Source: Membranipora membranacea
Taxonomy: Eukaryota > Bryozoa > Gymnolaemata > Cheilostomatida > Membraniporidae
Length of the DNA stretch: 64,000 nt
NCBI GenBank assembly: GCA_914767715.1
Contig: OU612075.1
Coordinates: 18,228,001 to 18,292,000, forward strand
Direction: 5' to 3'
Made by a program: the position numbers and the translations under genes. A model generated the notes under the pieces. That model was not told where the DNA came from. It searched no databases and saw only the letters and a list, made by a program, of their open reading frames with translations. Of the stretch, positions 1 to 10,981 are shown in pieces (the stretch's first letter is position 1; each line of letters opens with the position of its first letter).

Positions 1-271
1 GTTTGGGGGCTTATTGCTGAATCATAACTGTATATCATGCTACAATTCTTGGGTCAAGGCCATTCTTGAAGTGAGAATAAAACTTTTTACTATTATTGTA
101 TGTTTATGTGCATTCCTCTTGCACTCTTTGCTCCCATGGTCTCTTAAATACTGTTATAAGAGTTATTCAGGAATGTATCCACATGACAACTCTTATGCAG
201 TGTTCACTTTCAAAAGTACAAGAGTCCCAAGCGCCAGGACATTTTATCAAAACCACCACAACAATATATGG

Positions 272-764
272 GAGTCATGGGCCCCTGGGACTTACATGTC
301 TTTACTTTGCCAATGTCCACTATCGACCACCCAAAGACACCAAACAGGGTAAGACACAAAAGATTTTTTTTTACAACCTACCTTGAAATCTCTCACACTA
401 ACTCACTCCTCCTTCCTCTTTCATTTGCTTTAGGTTTGAAGGTTCTAGCACAAACAGAGCTGACTTTATGGACCAGAGAAAAAAGATGCCTTCTTCACAA
501 AGTTCACAATCACAATGAACAGAATTCACCTGAATTTTGTGGAGGCATCTTTTTTCTCTGATCCATTAAGTCAGCTCTGTTTGTGCTAGAACCTTCAAAC
601 CTGAAGCAAATGGAAGAGGAAGGAGGAGTGAGTTAGTGTGAGAGATTTCAAGGTAGGTTGTAAAAAATATTTTTTGTGTCTTAGGCTATCCTGTTTGGTG
701 CTTTTTGGGCGGTTGATAGTGGACATTGGCAAAGTAAAGACATGTCAGTCCCAGGGGCTCATGA
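272..764. repeat. Long inverted repeat (fold-back element)
   Basis: Two arms of about 220 bp (roughly 272-491 and 543-764) are near-perfect reverse complements around a loop of about 50 bp. Matching blocks include GCTGACTTTATGGACCAG on the left against the complementary stretch near 558-575, and CTCACACTAACTCACTCC near 391-410 against 630-650. Arm differences are mostly single substitutions plus a few short indels. No transposase ORF is present; ORFs on the two arms are mirror images of the hairpin. It is probably a non-autonomous fold-back/MITE-type element, or an inverted duplication. I saw no convincing target-site duplication. Confidence 0.85.
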
Positions 765-1421
765 TGGGAGTGACTGTCAGAACATTATTATTGGTATTAT
801 TCAATGGGGGGGGGGGGGGCAGGCAACAATGAATGAACTTGATTTGAATGATGAACACACTGTCATTGAATGAAAATGATGTTAGAATGGGTATTGCAGT
901 TAGTTCTCAAATTTTATTTAGTTTTACCTAGTCTAGATTCCATAGATGAACAACACCTAGGCCTACCAGTTCACCAATCCTCGCCTAAAAAGTTTAAACC
1001 CCCACCTCCTAGCAAACACGGCAGGCATCTCAGAATAATTGACAATTATTGCCAATCCATAGTTGGCAAGAAGGGAGCGTGTCAAGGTCAAGATTGCAAC
1101 CAGTTTGCCAAAACTTTAGTTCTCCAAATTCTTAACCATTTTAAAAGATTTATACTGTTTACACCTACCAAGCAGCTTCTACTGGCCAGAGGAGACTGAA
1201 ACAACTTATACTGCACTAGCCTAGCCACCCAAATTCCCTCCCCACCAGATTTGAAAGAAATCAAAGAAAGAAATCACAATCCCTTTTCCGCCATCGAAAA
1301 AATAACCTCACAGAGTTATGCTGATCTTACACCAACCGATACTTAGTCCTTACTACCTGACCACACCAATAGCCTCTACCTATGAGGAGCCTGCCACCAT
1401 CCAGTGAAATAGGATGACCTG
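765..1421. other. Repeat-derived spacer, no gene
   Basis: No supported gene. The stretch holds a poly-G run near 807-819. An ORF from 870 contains a short segment (about 1024-1075) resembling the start of a LINE endonuclease domain (NYCQSIVGKK). It is most likely the decayed 5' part of the adjoining LINE or of an older insertion. Confidence 0.4.
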
Positions 1422-4400
1422 GGAGTTCTATGTGATGAGTGCTCAGACTGGTTCCATAACAACTGCCAGAACGTCCACTCTGCTGAATATTCCAAGCTAG
1501 ATCACTCTAGTGCTGTGTGGGCCTGCCTAAACTGCAACTTGAAGAACTATAGCCACACAATCTGAAAACACGCGAGTGACTCACTTGGTAGGACCAACCA
1601 AAACAAATATAGTCCAATCAATGACATAAGTCTAGACTCAACTGATGGAGATATCATACCAAAGTATGAATCTTTGCCAAAAAGAAGAAAACAAACAAGA
1701 CAGAAGGGCCAACCTCTTAGATAGATTAATGTTAATTGCCAGTCATTTTTACCAATGGCCCGTGGAAGAACCTCATCGCAAGCAGCAAGTCTAACATCAT
1801 CATAGCTACTGAAACGTGGCTAACAAAGGATGTCTGCAACGGCGAATTAGAAATGGATGACTATCAAATATACCGCCGAGATAGAGAGACAGGACATGGA
1901 GGAGGTCTCTTGATTGCTATCAGTAAAACCCTGAACTCTTCAATACTCCCAATCGAATTAGATTCTGAAATATTATGGGTTAGAGTTATCCTCCGAGAAC
2001 AAGCTGACCTCATTGTCGGGGCCTGTTATCGCCCACACATTTGTGACCAAACTACCATACCTGCTCTGACAACAAACGCATATGAAATCCTAGCAAAATC
2101 CCACAAAAAACATGATCATTGATGGCGATTTTAATTTCCCTGGTACAGACTGGTCCCAACGACAACTCAAGCCACAAACCCAATATGTTGGCCTCCACCA
2201 GGACTTCATCGAATTTACAGAATCCTTTGGATTCTCACAGTTCGTCGAGGAGCCAACAAGGTTAAACAACACCCTAGACCTCCTTCTGACAAATATACCA
2301 GAAAGGATCAACCATACCAAAGTTCTCCCCAGCAACAGTGATCATAACATCCCATTCACTGAGTTGTCACTACCGGGGAGTCGCAGAAAACAAGTCTCCA
2401 GAAAAATCTACAAGTATAAACAAGCAGACTGGGAAGGCTTGAATTAATATATACAACCACTCCTAGAACCACTCGAACATTGCAGAAGTCCGGTTGATGT
2501 AATCTGGGAGAAGCTTAAAACCACCCTAAAAGAAGCCGCAGACAAGTACATCCCAACCAAGTCCCGCCCTTCCCGGCCATGGATAAGTAAAAAACTTGAC
2601 GACAAGATCAAACTTGAGACCGGCTCCACAAAAAGAGCAGAGACAGCGGTAGAGCAGGGATAGAAGAGCGACACCAAAAACTAAAGAAAGTGGTTCAGAG
2701 GGAGCTAAGACAGGAACAAAATGCCTTTGTAGAAAATATCCTAACCGATGAAGGTAAATCAACAAGTACCAACAAGAGATTCTGGAACTATGTTAAAAAC
2801 AGAAGATCGGATAACTCCGGCATCGGTACCCTGAAAGTCGGTTGTAAGCTGGTAACAAATCCAACAGAGAAAGCTGAAGCCCTGAACTAACACTTTAAAG
2901 CTGTCTTCACCACCAACCATCAGATCCAAAAACAAGACGAATCACCAGACATCAAAAGCACAATGCGACACATCCAAGACGATACCTATGGGGTTTACCA
3001 ACAGCTCAGAAATCTCAACCACAGAAGGCCACCAGACCAGATGATCTCAGCGCCAGACTCCTGAAAGAAACAACAAATACCATCGCTCCTACTCTCAGTA
3101 GTCTACTCCAAAGGTCCCTGGACCAAGCAACTGTCCCCAATGACTGGAGACACGCCAGAGTCTGTGCCATTTTCAAAAAAGGCAACCGATATGACCCTGC
3201 AAACTACAGACCAATTAGCATCACCTGCCTGTGCAGCAAGATCCACATAGTCCCCAGCCATATGATGCAATACCTCGAAGGAAACAATCTACTACAAAAT
3301 CAACAGCATGTCTTTTGCAGCAAAAGAAGCTGCGAGAGTCAGTTGATTGAGCTGACGTCACAACTGTCAGAGTCCCTAGACCAGGGCAAAGAAGTAGATG
3401 CCATAGTGTTGGATTTCAGCAAGGCCTTTGATAAGGTAAACCACTCAAAACTTATCCAGAAAACCCATGACATCAGGTAAACAATCAGGTCGTCAAATGG
3501 ATCCGTAGCTTCCTGGAAAATAGACCCCAGGAGGTGGCTGTAGATTGATTCCACTCAAACCACTGCAGTATGACATCAGGGCTCCGTGATCGGTCCATCC
3601 CTCTTCCTTACCTATATTAAAGACTTAGCATCCAAAGTAATCTCAGTGGTGAGATTGTTTGCCGACAATACAGTAATCTACATGACAACAGACAAAAGAG
3701 AACAACTGCAGAAAGACCTGGAAATTCTCGAAGAGTGGGAGCTGCGCTGGGATATGAAATTGAATCCCACCAAATGTGAGCATATCACCTTCGGGAGAAA
3801 AGGATCAAACAGAGGAAACAACAGCTATACTCTACATAATACTACCGTCCAACGTCTACAGGAAATATATCTTGGAGTTAAACTAGAACATTGACTATGG
3901 AACAGCAACACTGACTATGTAACAGGAAAGGCTGCTGGTAAAGTTGGATTCATACGCCGTACCACACCACCTTCATTGACCCAACTTAGAGATAAAGCAT
4001 ACCAGTCACTCGTAAGACCCATACTTGAGTACTCCTCCACTGTATGGGGCTCTTCTCTAACTACCTCGCAAGAGACACAGTTTAAGGTAGTCCAGGGCAA
4101 AGCAGCCCGTACCGTGTACCGTGTACCAAGAACTGACCACCAGCCTCTTCTCAGACCTACAGTGGAAAACTCTCAAAGAGAGAAGAGGAAGGAGATGCCT
4201 GGACATGTTCAGAGCCATGCTCTTTGGGGAAGTTGCAACAAACATCAACAAGTATCTCACCCCATTTACCCCCACCATCGGGTACTCAAGCCGACACCCT
4301 CTACAATACACAATCCCTCACTGTAACTCAAAGTCTCACCAAAAGAGCTTCTTCATAGTAACAGTAAAGGACTAGAAGAACCTCCCCATCGGCAGTCCCC

Positions 4401-4586
4401 TACCTCATAGTCACCCAGTCCCACGCAATTGGTAAACGAACTAAACCTGTTGATGTCCGAAACTTCCTATCGACAAGCGGTTTTGCCATATTGCCAGGAC
4501 CTTCATCTATGAAGTTGGCGATCATCCATGAAGTATGATGTAAGTAAGTATGGATAAAAATGATCAATACCACACGGCCTGATGTA
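1422..4586 (+). mobile_element. Non-LTR retrotransposon (LINE), copy 1, degenerate
   Basis: A plus-strand LINE remnant. In order it holds a PHD-type zinc finger remnant (about 1422-1560; Cys pair CDEC, then WFHNNC, then ACLNC), an apurinic-type endonuclease (about 1721-2345, with TETW and GDFNFPG blocks), a linker, a reverse transcriptase (about 3000-3890), and the conserved C-terminal region (LVRPILEYSSTVW at about 4006-4045). Frameshifts and stops separate the domains. The catalytic box reads FADN instead of the usual FADD. The 3' end is a GATGTAAGTAAG-like stretch near 4540. The domain order fits the CR1/L2/Jockey-type LINEs of invertebrates, some of which carry a PHD finger. The exact clade needs a database. 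Confidence 0.85.
1721..4375 (+). pseudogene. LINE ORF2 (endonuclease + reverse transcriptase), broken, copy 1
   Basis: Fragments in different frames read as one former polyprotein. The endonuclease (1736-2122, then 2112-2447 in another frame) carries the substrate-loop motif IIIATETW and the GDFNFPGTDW block. The reverse transcriptase blocks are ANYRPISITCLCSKI (about 3199-3243), VLDFSKAFDKVNHSK (about 3405-3450) and the damaged YADD-equivalent FADN (about 3658-3670). The thumb/C-terminal region follows to about 4375. At least three frame changes and several stops mean it cannot encode active protein. The PHD-like finger just upstream (1422-1560) probably belonged to the same element. Confidence 0.85.
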
Positions 4587-5100
4587 ATAGACAGTTTTCT
4601 GAACTCTGATTTAGGCCTCAATTTTGAGTTGTCCTCTCTCCGGTTTGGTACTTTCAACCCACGCCGCATAGGAAAAACGTGCTGAAAAGAGGGTTATCTC
4701 GAAAACCGCATATAATAGGATAAAAATTATTTTTGATTCAGAATCTGCAACATTGAAAACTCATATGAACATAGTTTGGTAAATAATTATGGTATTTGGA
4801 TAGTCAATTATAGCATTTTCCGCCTGTTCTGCAGACAATTTGGCAGGATGTTTCATGAGTTTTGTCACTAAAATAAAGATTTATCAACATCCAAGCCTCC
4901 AATGAATTGGAAACTCTGACTAACAAGGTTTTTAATGGTGCAGACTCTGAATCAAAAATCATTTTTATCCTTTCATTAGCGGTTTTCAATATAACCCTCT
5001 TTCAGCAGGTTTTTCCTATGCGGCGTGGGTTAAAAGTACCAAAATGGAGAGAGGACAACTCCAAATTGAGGCATCAATAAGAGCTCAGAAAACTGTCTAT
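4587..5100. repeat. Inverted-repeat (MITE-like) element between the two LINE copies
   Basis: Terminal arms of about 150 bp (4587-4770 and 4925-5100) are imperfect reverse complements. The ends read ATAGACAGTTTTCTGA and TCAGAAAACTGTCTAT. Both ends abut TA (4585-4586 and 5101-5102), as in mariner-type TA target duplication, although a 2-bp match may be chance. The centre (4771-4924) is unique AT-rich DNA without a transposase. The right end abuts LINE copy 2 exactly inside its endonuclease domain. Confidence 0.75.
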
Positions 5101-7362
5101 TATAGCTACAGAGACCTGGCTTGATAGCTTCATTAACACCAATGAGTTAGAGAGTGATACCTATACCATATATAGGAGGGACAGAAAAGTTGGAAGACAC
5201 GGAGGCGTCATGATAGCTGTTAACTCTACCATCACAAGTACGGAGATGAAAGCCAATTGCGAGAGTGAAATATTATGGGTGAAAATCCAATGTACACGGC
5301 ATGGAGATATTTACACTGCTGTGTGTTACATATCCCATGTGGCAGACGAGGTATTCACTACCCAACTGAAGAGTACACTCAATCAATAAATATCAAATCA
5401 ACCAAGAGCACTGGTTATTGGTGAAGATTCCAATTACTCGGGCTTTAATTGGAATGCCTGCTCATTCAAAGCCGGAGCTCAATACCCATCACATTCACTG
5501 ATTTCTGTGACCTACTCGACGACTTTGGTCTCATCCAATCTGTGGTAGAGCCAACACAATTCCAGAATACACTGTACTCTGCAGCCACCAATCTCCCAGA
5601 ACAGATCAACAGGGTATAAATGACCATTCAATCGTCTTTCAAGAGTTAGCTGTTACTCCTGAATATTGGAGGCAATTACACAGAAAGATATGGCTGTACC
5701 ATAAAACTGATTGGACAGCCACGTCTCAATACCTAGCATCCCGGCTCCAGAATATCGATAACCGGTACCAACCTGACCCTGACGATCACTGGAAACAAGT
5801 CAAGGAAGCATTCCATGTCAAACTGCGCTACAACTGTACCGCAGCGGTGCACTAAGAGGAAGGACTCCCATCTTTGGATCAACAAGCAGCTGCACTAACT
5901 CATCAAGAAAAAGAACCAGCTATACAAATGCTGTAAGAAAAAAGTCGTCTCCAGTTAGAAAAGCGCTACAATGCATATAGACATGCAGTACAAAAAATGA
6001 TGAGGAAGCAGCACAGACTATTTTCTGACAGAACGAAAACTAAGAGGTTTTGGACGTAAGTAAAGCACAGGCGCTCAGCTGCTGTATCATCTATTGGTCC
6101 TCTCAAGAAAGGAACAAAACTGATCACATCCAGCAAAGAACGGGCTAATGAACAATTTGTGTCTGTATTTTCAAAGCCGTCTGAGCCCATGGACTACAGA
6201 GAACTCACATTACATGCCAAAAAGAGTGAAATAATATTCGACATTAAACAAGTCAACAAAAAACTGACTTCACTGAAAGTGAACAAAGCAGCTGGGCCTG
6301 ATGGTATAATAAGCTCCCGCATACTGAAATAGATGGCGAACGCCCTGGCCCAACCCCTTACGACACTCTTCCCGTACTCGCTGGACAAAGGTATCGTGCC
6401 AAAGGACTGGAAACTAGCTCCTGTATGCCCAATATACAAAAAGGGAGAGAGATACCTGGCGGAGAATTTTAGGCCTGTTAGATGTACATGTATAATTAGT
6501 AAGCTAATGGAACATATAGGCCTGCTAACCAGCCAACAGCAGAACTACACCGAATCCAACCACCTTTTCTACAGCATTCAGTACGGGTTCAGAGCCAAAC
6601 ACAGCTGTGAAATCCAGCTGACAGAGCTGACCACTGTCATCACCTACATTCTTGACAGGGGAAAGGAAACATAAGCCTGTGTCTTGGATTTTTCTAAGGC
6701 ATTTGACGACCATCCAAAACTCATGATGAAACTAGCGCGCTATGTTGTGAATTTCCAAGCCATCTCATGGTTAGAGGACTTCCTCACAGGGCGGAAGCAG
6801 AAAGTGGTTATTGATGAAGAAGAGTCACATATGGCGCCTGTTACATCTGGTGTCCCGAAAGGACACCAAGATCACATGGCACACATATGTCGACAACATG
6901 ACTTCAAAAGCCAACTCCATCATCGGCTTCATAATGTGCTGACAACATCACAGGATGTCAAACAGGTTGCATTCAAGCAGCTAGTGAGGCCTGTCCTTGA
7001 GTATGCCTCTGCTGCTTGGGATTCCATCACTGACACCCTTACCACTCGTTTAGAAGCAGTACAACGGAGAGCTGCTCGCATGATCTGTGGCATCAGGCGT
7101 ATTGACCATAAAACCAGTACAACAGATCTCTTTCAAAAGATGAACCTGCCTCTGCTCTCTGACCGCAGGCGAGATTGCAGACTCAAAGTCTTCAGCGTGT
7201 ATCACCATGATAACCCGGCTGTACTCTCAAACTATATCACCAGAGCCAAACACTCCTCAGCTAGACAACACCAGTATTTCATACCTCAGCTAAACACCGA
7301 CCACTGCCAACTGCAGATGCTCATTTTTCATGCGCACTGCTTGTGAATGGAATGTCTTGCCA
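5101..7362 (+). pseudogene. LINE ORF2, broken, copy 2
   Basis: Coding remnants lie in several frames with in-frame stops. Recognisable blocks are the endonuclease (5101-5640), the RT fingers/palm (PKDWKLAPVCPIYKKG at about 6400-6447, GFRAKHSCEIQLTEL at about 6586-6630, VLDFSKAFDDHPK at about 6681-6719), the SGVPKG block (about 6847-6864), and the C-terminal region. Immediately after SGVPKG the sequence jumps to residues normally found downstream of the catalytic YADD box. The catalytic palm segment has therefore been deleted. Confidence 0.8.
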
Positions 7363-7400
7363 GCCACCAGCATGCTGTTAAGACCCCCAAACATTTAGGG
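5101..7400 (+). mobile_element. Non-LTR retrotransposon (LINE), copy 2, 5'-truncated and internally deleted
   Basis: A second, divergent copy of the same LINE family. It begins within the endonuclease (IIATETWL at about 5101), continues through IYRRDRK and the SEILWVK block, and reaches reverse transcriptase motifs from about 6240. It ends with the C-terminal block LVRPVLEYASAAWDS (about 6982-7026) and the SFFMRTACEWNVLP end motif (about 7321-7362). The 5' part including any PHD finger is missing: the neighbouring fold-back element starts where it should be. Confidence 0.82.
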
Positions 7401-7636
7401 TTAAAGCTATTCATGTCAAAAATTAATATTCGACCTCGGACTGAATACCCGGTTGCTGGCGCCGGAAACCTGCCAACTTGCAGGTAAATATTTACCTCAA
7501 AAGTGATAGATTGAGATTCCTGGGGGTGTTTCTCAATGAGTGACACCTGTTCTAGCCTTTCACATTCATCAAACGAGATCTCTGATCATGATTGATTCCA
7601 GCCAAGAGAACTTCTGCTTTGGAATAACCTGCTAAG

Positions 7637-7959
7637 AGTCAGGAGTGGTCTAATGGTTATGGGTGCGGACTTATGGTCTTTGAGGTCCAGGTTCATTTCC
7701 CGGCGCCGGCGGTCATTTCTGATTTGGTACTGGCACACCATTCATCCTAGCCAGGTCCTTGCGGAACTGGACTAAAAATACCTGAGGTCCACTGTGTGTC
7801 TGCACACCCCACATGCAGTTAAAAGAACCCCCTCTGCCTATTCGATAAAGAGTAGCCGGATTTCCGGCGGGCATGGGTATAGGGTGCGGCATGACTACTA
7901 TGGGTCCCAGTACCTGTACTCAAGAGAGGATAACTCTATCCGCTTCAAAGATGATGATG
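7637..7959 (+). mobile_element. tRNA-derived SINE with 13-bp target-site duplications
   Basis: Flanked by identical 13-bp repeats ATAACCTGCTAAG at 7624-7636 and 7960-7972. The head has RNA polymerase III internal promoter elements: an A box (TGGTCTAATGG, 7646-7656, full match to TRGYNNARNNG) and a B box (GGTTCATTTCC, 7690-7700, one mismatch). The body contains GTTAAAAGAACCCC, a motif reminiscent of the central domain shared by many invertebrate SINEs. The 3' end is a short GAT repeat (about 7950-7959), the expected simple tail. The intact duplications suggest a fairly recent insertion. Confidence 0.85.
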
Positions 7960-7972
7960 ATAACCTGCTAAG

Positions 7973-9068
7973 TTGAAATAATTAATCTGTTGAACTTTGC
8001 AGGTCTTATTATTTAGGAGGTAGTTGGTCAGTGGTAGCTCAGCATCAACCATTGATCCTCAACTGCGTGAATGGAAACACACAGGGACTACAAGTGGAGG
8101 CTGCATCTGTGTCTAGTTGGCCTGAGTGAGGGTTTAAGTAAGGGCTCGTATGACTTTCATGCCTCCTCTTTTCTGCCAATGTCCAATATCAACATCCCAA
8201 AATCCTGATAACAGGGCCAGACTTTTACCTTCCACTCATTAAAATTGAAATAAATATTTATATGGTTCCAAAGTATTCAGCGTGCTCCACATCCATCATT
8301 GTTGAGAGCTCAAAACTTTGGTCCACGTTGCTATTAGCGGCGATTCATTATCGACCATCAACCAGACTCAAAGTTTTAGCATTTAATCTATGCAAACTTT
8401 ACACTCTCGGCATTAACACCTAAAATAAAAAGGACTAACATTATTCTGCGGACATCATCTTTGAGGCAGTTATTTTCAAGGGTAGGTGACAGGGATTTTC
8501 ACCTCTCTTGACACCCTCTTCCAATCTGAGCAACTATCTTGTCTCAAGTACATGCGTTACTATGTGCAGTATCCAGAAATGGGGGGGGGATGGGTCACAA
8601 CCGCATATTGAACCCGGTCTCCTATAGAATTTCACTTAATAAATTATGGCCTGGAAAAAATTGCTATATCATAGTAATACTTGGTTTTAAAATTGTGTCA
8701 CTTCTCCGTCAGAAGAGTGTAGCAAATACCGCGTAAATGAGAAAAGGCACAGTTCAAGAAAAAGCTAGCTAGATTGACTGGGTGCTCCCGTCTAAAGCAA
8801 CACCTTAACCATCTAGCCTAGCCCAACACAGAGTCACAGCCCCCGTCACTTCCCCTCTAGACACCAGTGAGGTTTTGCATCATGTGAAACGAAATAGGGT
8901 GTGTAGACCTAAGTAATGAAATAATATATAGCCCCTATAAACATTTTAGTATTGTAGTTTCTATATATTTGCCCTATTATCATGTTCATTGCCCTCAAAC
9001 CTCCATCTATATGAAAGTAAGTAACAGTGTTGCTAAAAATTTTAATACTTATCCAATTTTTTATAGAC
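7973..9068. other. Intergenic, no gene seen
   Basis: No supported exon. Around 8155-8220 there is a weak match to the outer arm of the 272-764 fold-back element (GCCAATGTCCA followed by TATC and CCCAAA), so this is probably an old fragment of that family. A short poly-G run lies at 8581-8588. The end of the interval should contain the promoter and 5' UTR of the gene at 9069. Confidence 0.5.
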
Positions 9069-10469
9069 ATGGAGAAGTTACCTGTGACTAAGCTGAGAAA
9101 AGGACCCGGGCCTGATCCAACTCGAGGCATATATGGCTTTGTAGTTTACCTCAGTGGTATATTCTGTTTTGGTGAGTGACGAATATATTTGTCATGTTGC
9201 GTATGGAGACAATGCCCTAAATATGCCTGATGATGTTGTAAAATCCCAGCATGATGCTCTGTATTTCCCATTTACATAACTATTCCTCCCGTTTATCAGG
9301 CTAGCAATATTCTTCTGGGCCAGTGTCAAAGCTAACTCACTGTTTATTATACTAGCCTGGAACTATATCAAAATTAGCTTGGTAATAATATTTACTTATG
9401 ACACGTTGATTACCTTTTATTTACCATGTAGGTATGTATCTGACTTGGGCGTACACCCCTCCACAGTGGTTACATTCTATCGGACTTACCTACTGGCCTC
9501 AGAGGTTAGTAATTGTCTCACACAAAGGTGTATTTTCCTGTAACTTTCCAAATTGAAAATGTCCAAGCCCAAACCAGTGCTATTTCCTCAGTTCAATCTC
9601 ATGTATATTGTCATAGTCTGGAAAGAGAACTGAGGAAATAGCACTGGTTTGGGCTTGGACATTTTCAAATGATTAGAATAGCCCTGACCCACTATAATAC
9701 CTGTAAAACCTCTTGTACAGAATAATGCCGTATAATAATAACCTGCACCCTGACTTCTTAACCGCTTTGTATGGTATTTGGTATTCATTTTCATTTCAAT
9801 CATGAACATGCTTTGTTTCAGATATTGGGCCGTAGCTCTTCCTGTGTATCTTACAATAGCAGGAGTTGTCTTCTTCCTGACTTTATTTGGTTACAACTTA
9901 CTGACAGTGGAGCCTATAGACTCTGTCTATTCAATTCAAGGTATGTGAGCATGTGACCATTTTCTGCTAATAGAATTTCTTTGTGTTGATATTTATACAT
10001 ACAGTCTGGCTGTCGACATATGATATGTGATTTCCTGCAAGAAACCTGCAAAACAAGCAACTAAGAAAAATATAGAGCATTTTAGCTGACTATATTGCAG
10101 CCAGTTGAGCCTTGAAACTTCACAGTCAAGTATGTAATGGGAGACTTTGACAGCTATAATGTGATAGTTTGAACGGAATGGACCTTGTAGCCTAACTTGA
10201 ATTACAAACAAGCCGAAAAGTATGAGTGGACTATTTTAAGTATGAATATATAGTTTATTATGTCATTTAAATGACCATCTATTTCCAGTCTGTCATCAAA
10301 TTAGAATTTAGGAGTTCACTGTCTTATAGATGACCCTGTGATATGCACAGATGGGGACAATCGGGAAACCCCAAGTACTATACCAGTGATAAGGGACGTA
10401 CCGATAGATGTGTATTGCAGACAAACTTATCTCAACAACTCACAAGCTAGGGCAAGTGAAATAAGGTGA
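9069..10469 (+). CDS. PIGP: PIG-P, GPI-GlcNAc transferase subunit P
   Basis: Four exons, 9069-9171, 9432-9504, 9822-9940 and 10330-10469, splice in frame to 144 residues; human PIG-P is about 134-158. PIG-P is a small two-helix ER membrane subunit of the enzyme that adds GlcNAc to phosphatidylinositol, the first step of GPI-anchor synthesis. Visible family hallmarks are the first membrane hairpin starting IYGFVVYL (residues about 21-43), the conserved GLTYWPQRYWAVALPVYL segment spanning exons 2-3, the second membrane helix (about 62-82), the post-membrane VEPIDSVYSI stretch, and the C-terminal IPVIRDVPID block. The start follows a polypyrimidine/AG site, so a non-coding 5' exon is likely. The gene converges on the RING/B-box gene. 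An AATAAA at 10841-10846 may end its transcript, which would overlap that neighbour's 3' end. Confidence 0.93.
9553..9668. repeat. Hairpin with 42-bp perfect arms inside PIGP intron 3
   Basis: Arms 9553-9594 and 9627-9668 are exact reverse complements (core GTCCAAGCCCAAACCAGTGC) with a 32-bp loop. The element lies between PIGP exons 2 and 3, counted as the second coding intron. It has no coding potential. The perfect arms suggest a young inverted duplication or a small fold-back element. Confidence 0.85.
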
Positions 10470-10981
10470 AAATCTAATAGTCTTAGCTGAGGTGAGTAGA
10501 AGAGTGTTGTGCAAGAGGATTGTCGCAGCACTTTGTCTGGGCCGCATGAACATCAATGCAAACTGGCAGACAAGATCAAATGTTCTTTTATTATTTTATT
10601 TTGATTTATAATTCATTTTTTTATTCTTCTTGTCAACCAGATAATCAACTTATGTGAAAAGATCTCACCACACATTACACCGCTATGAAGGTAATTGTGT
10701 TTTGTAATGAATCAACCATATTTTCCCGCTGTCAGTTTGCAGACGCAGAAACATAATTGTTTTACTACAGTTAATATTGATATGGCTAAGTATAGGAATT
10801 TTACCAAAAAAACACTAGTATACCTGTGAAAAGTGAAAAAAATAAAGAATGATGTAAGCATTAGCAAAAAGTCATAAAACTCGAAAAAAAACCTCTCCTT
10901 CGACTTTATGAAAATTGTGAACAGAATTTTTGTGTTACCTTTATCTTAATTGGAAATTTACCTCTCAAGCTGGAATGCAAA
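10470..10981. other. 3'-to-3' intergenic spacer
   Basis: The space between two convergent stop codons. It contains a plus-strand AATAAA (10841-10846) and minus-strand polyadenylation-like signals (TTTATT at 10587-10592 and 10595-10600). The two transcripts may overlap in antisense. No exon is seen. Confidence 0.5.

Noticed and set aside
1422-1560. A host PHD-finger gene
   Set aside because: It lies directly upstream of a LINE endonuclease in the same orientation, is interrupted by stops, and has no flanking exons; it belongs to the retrotransposon.
4400-4669. 89-codon minus-strand ORF starting MRRGLKVPNRRED
   Set aside because: The same peptide start appears in the other arm of the inverted repeat; it reflects hairpin symmetry, not a gene.
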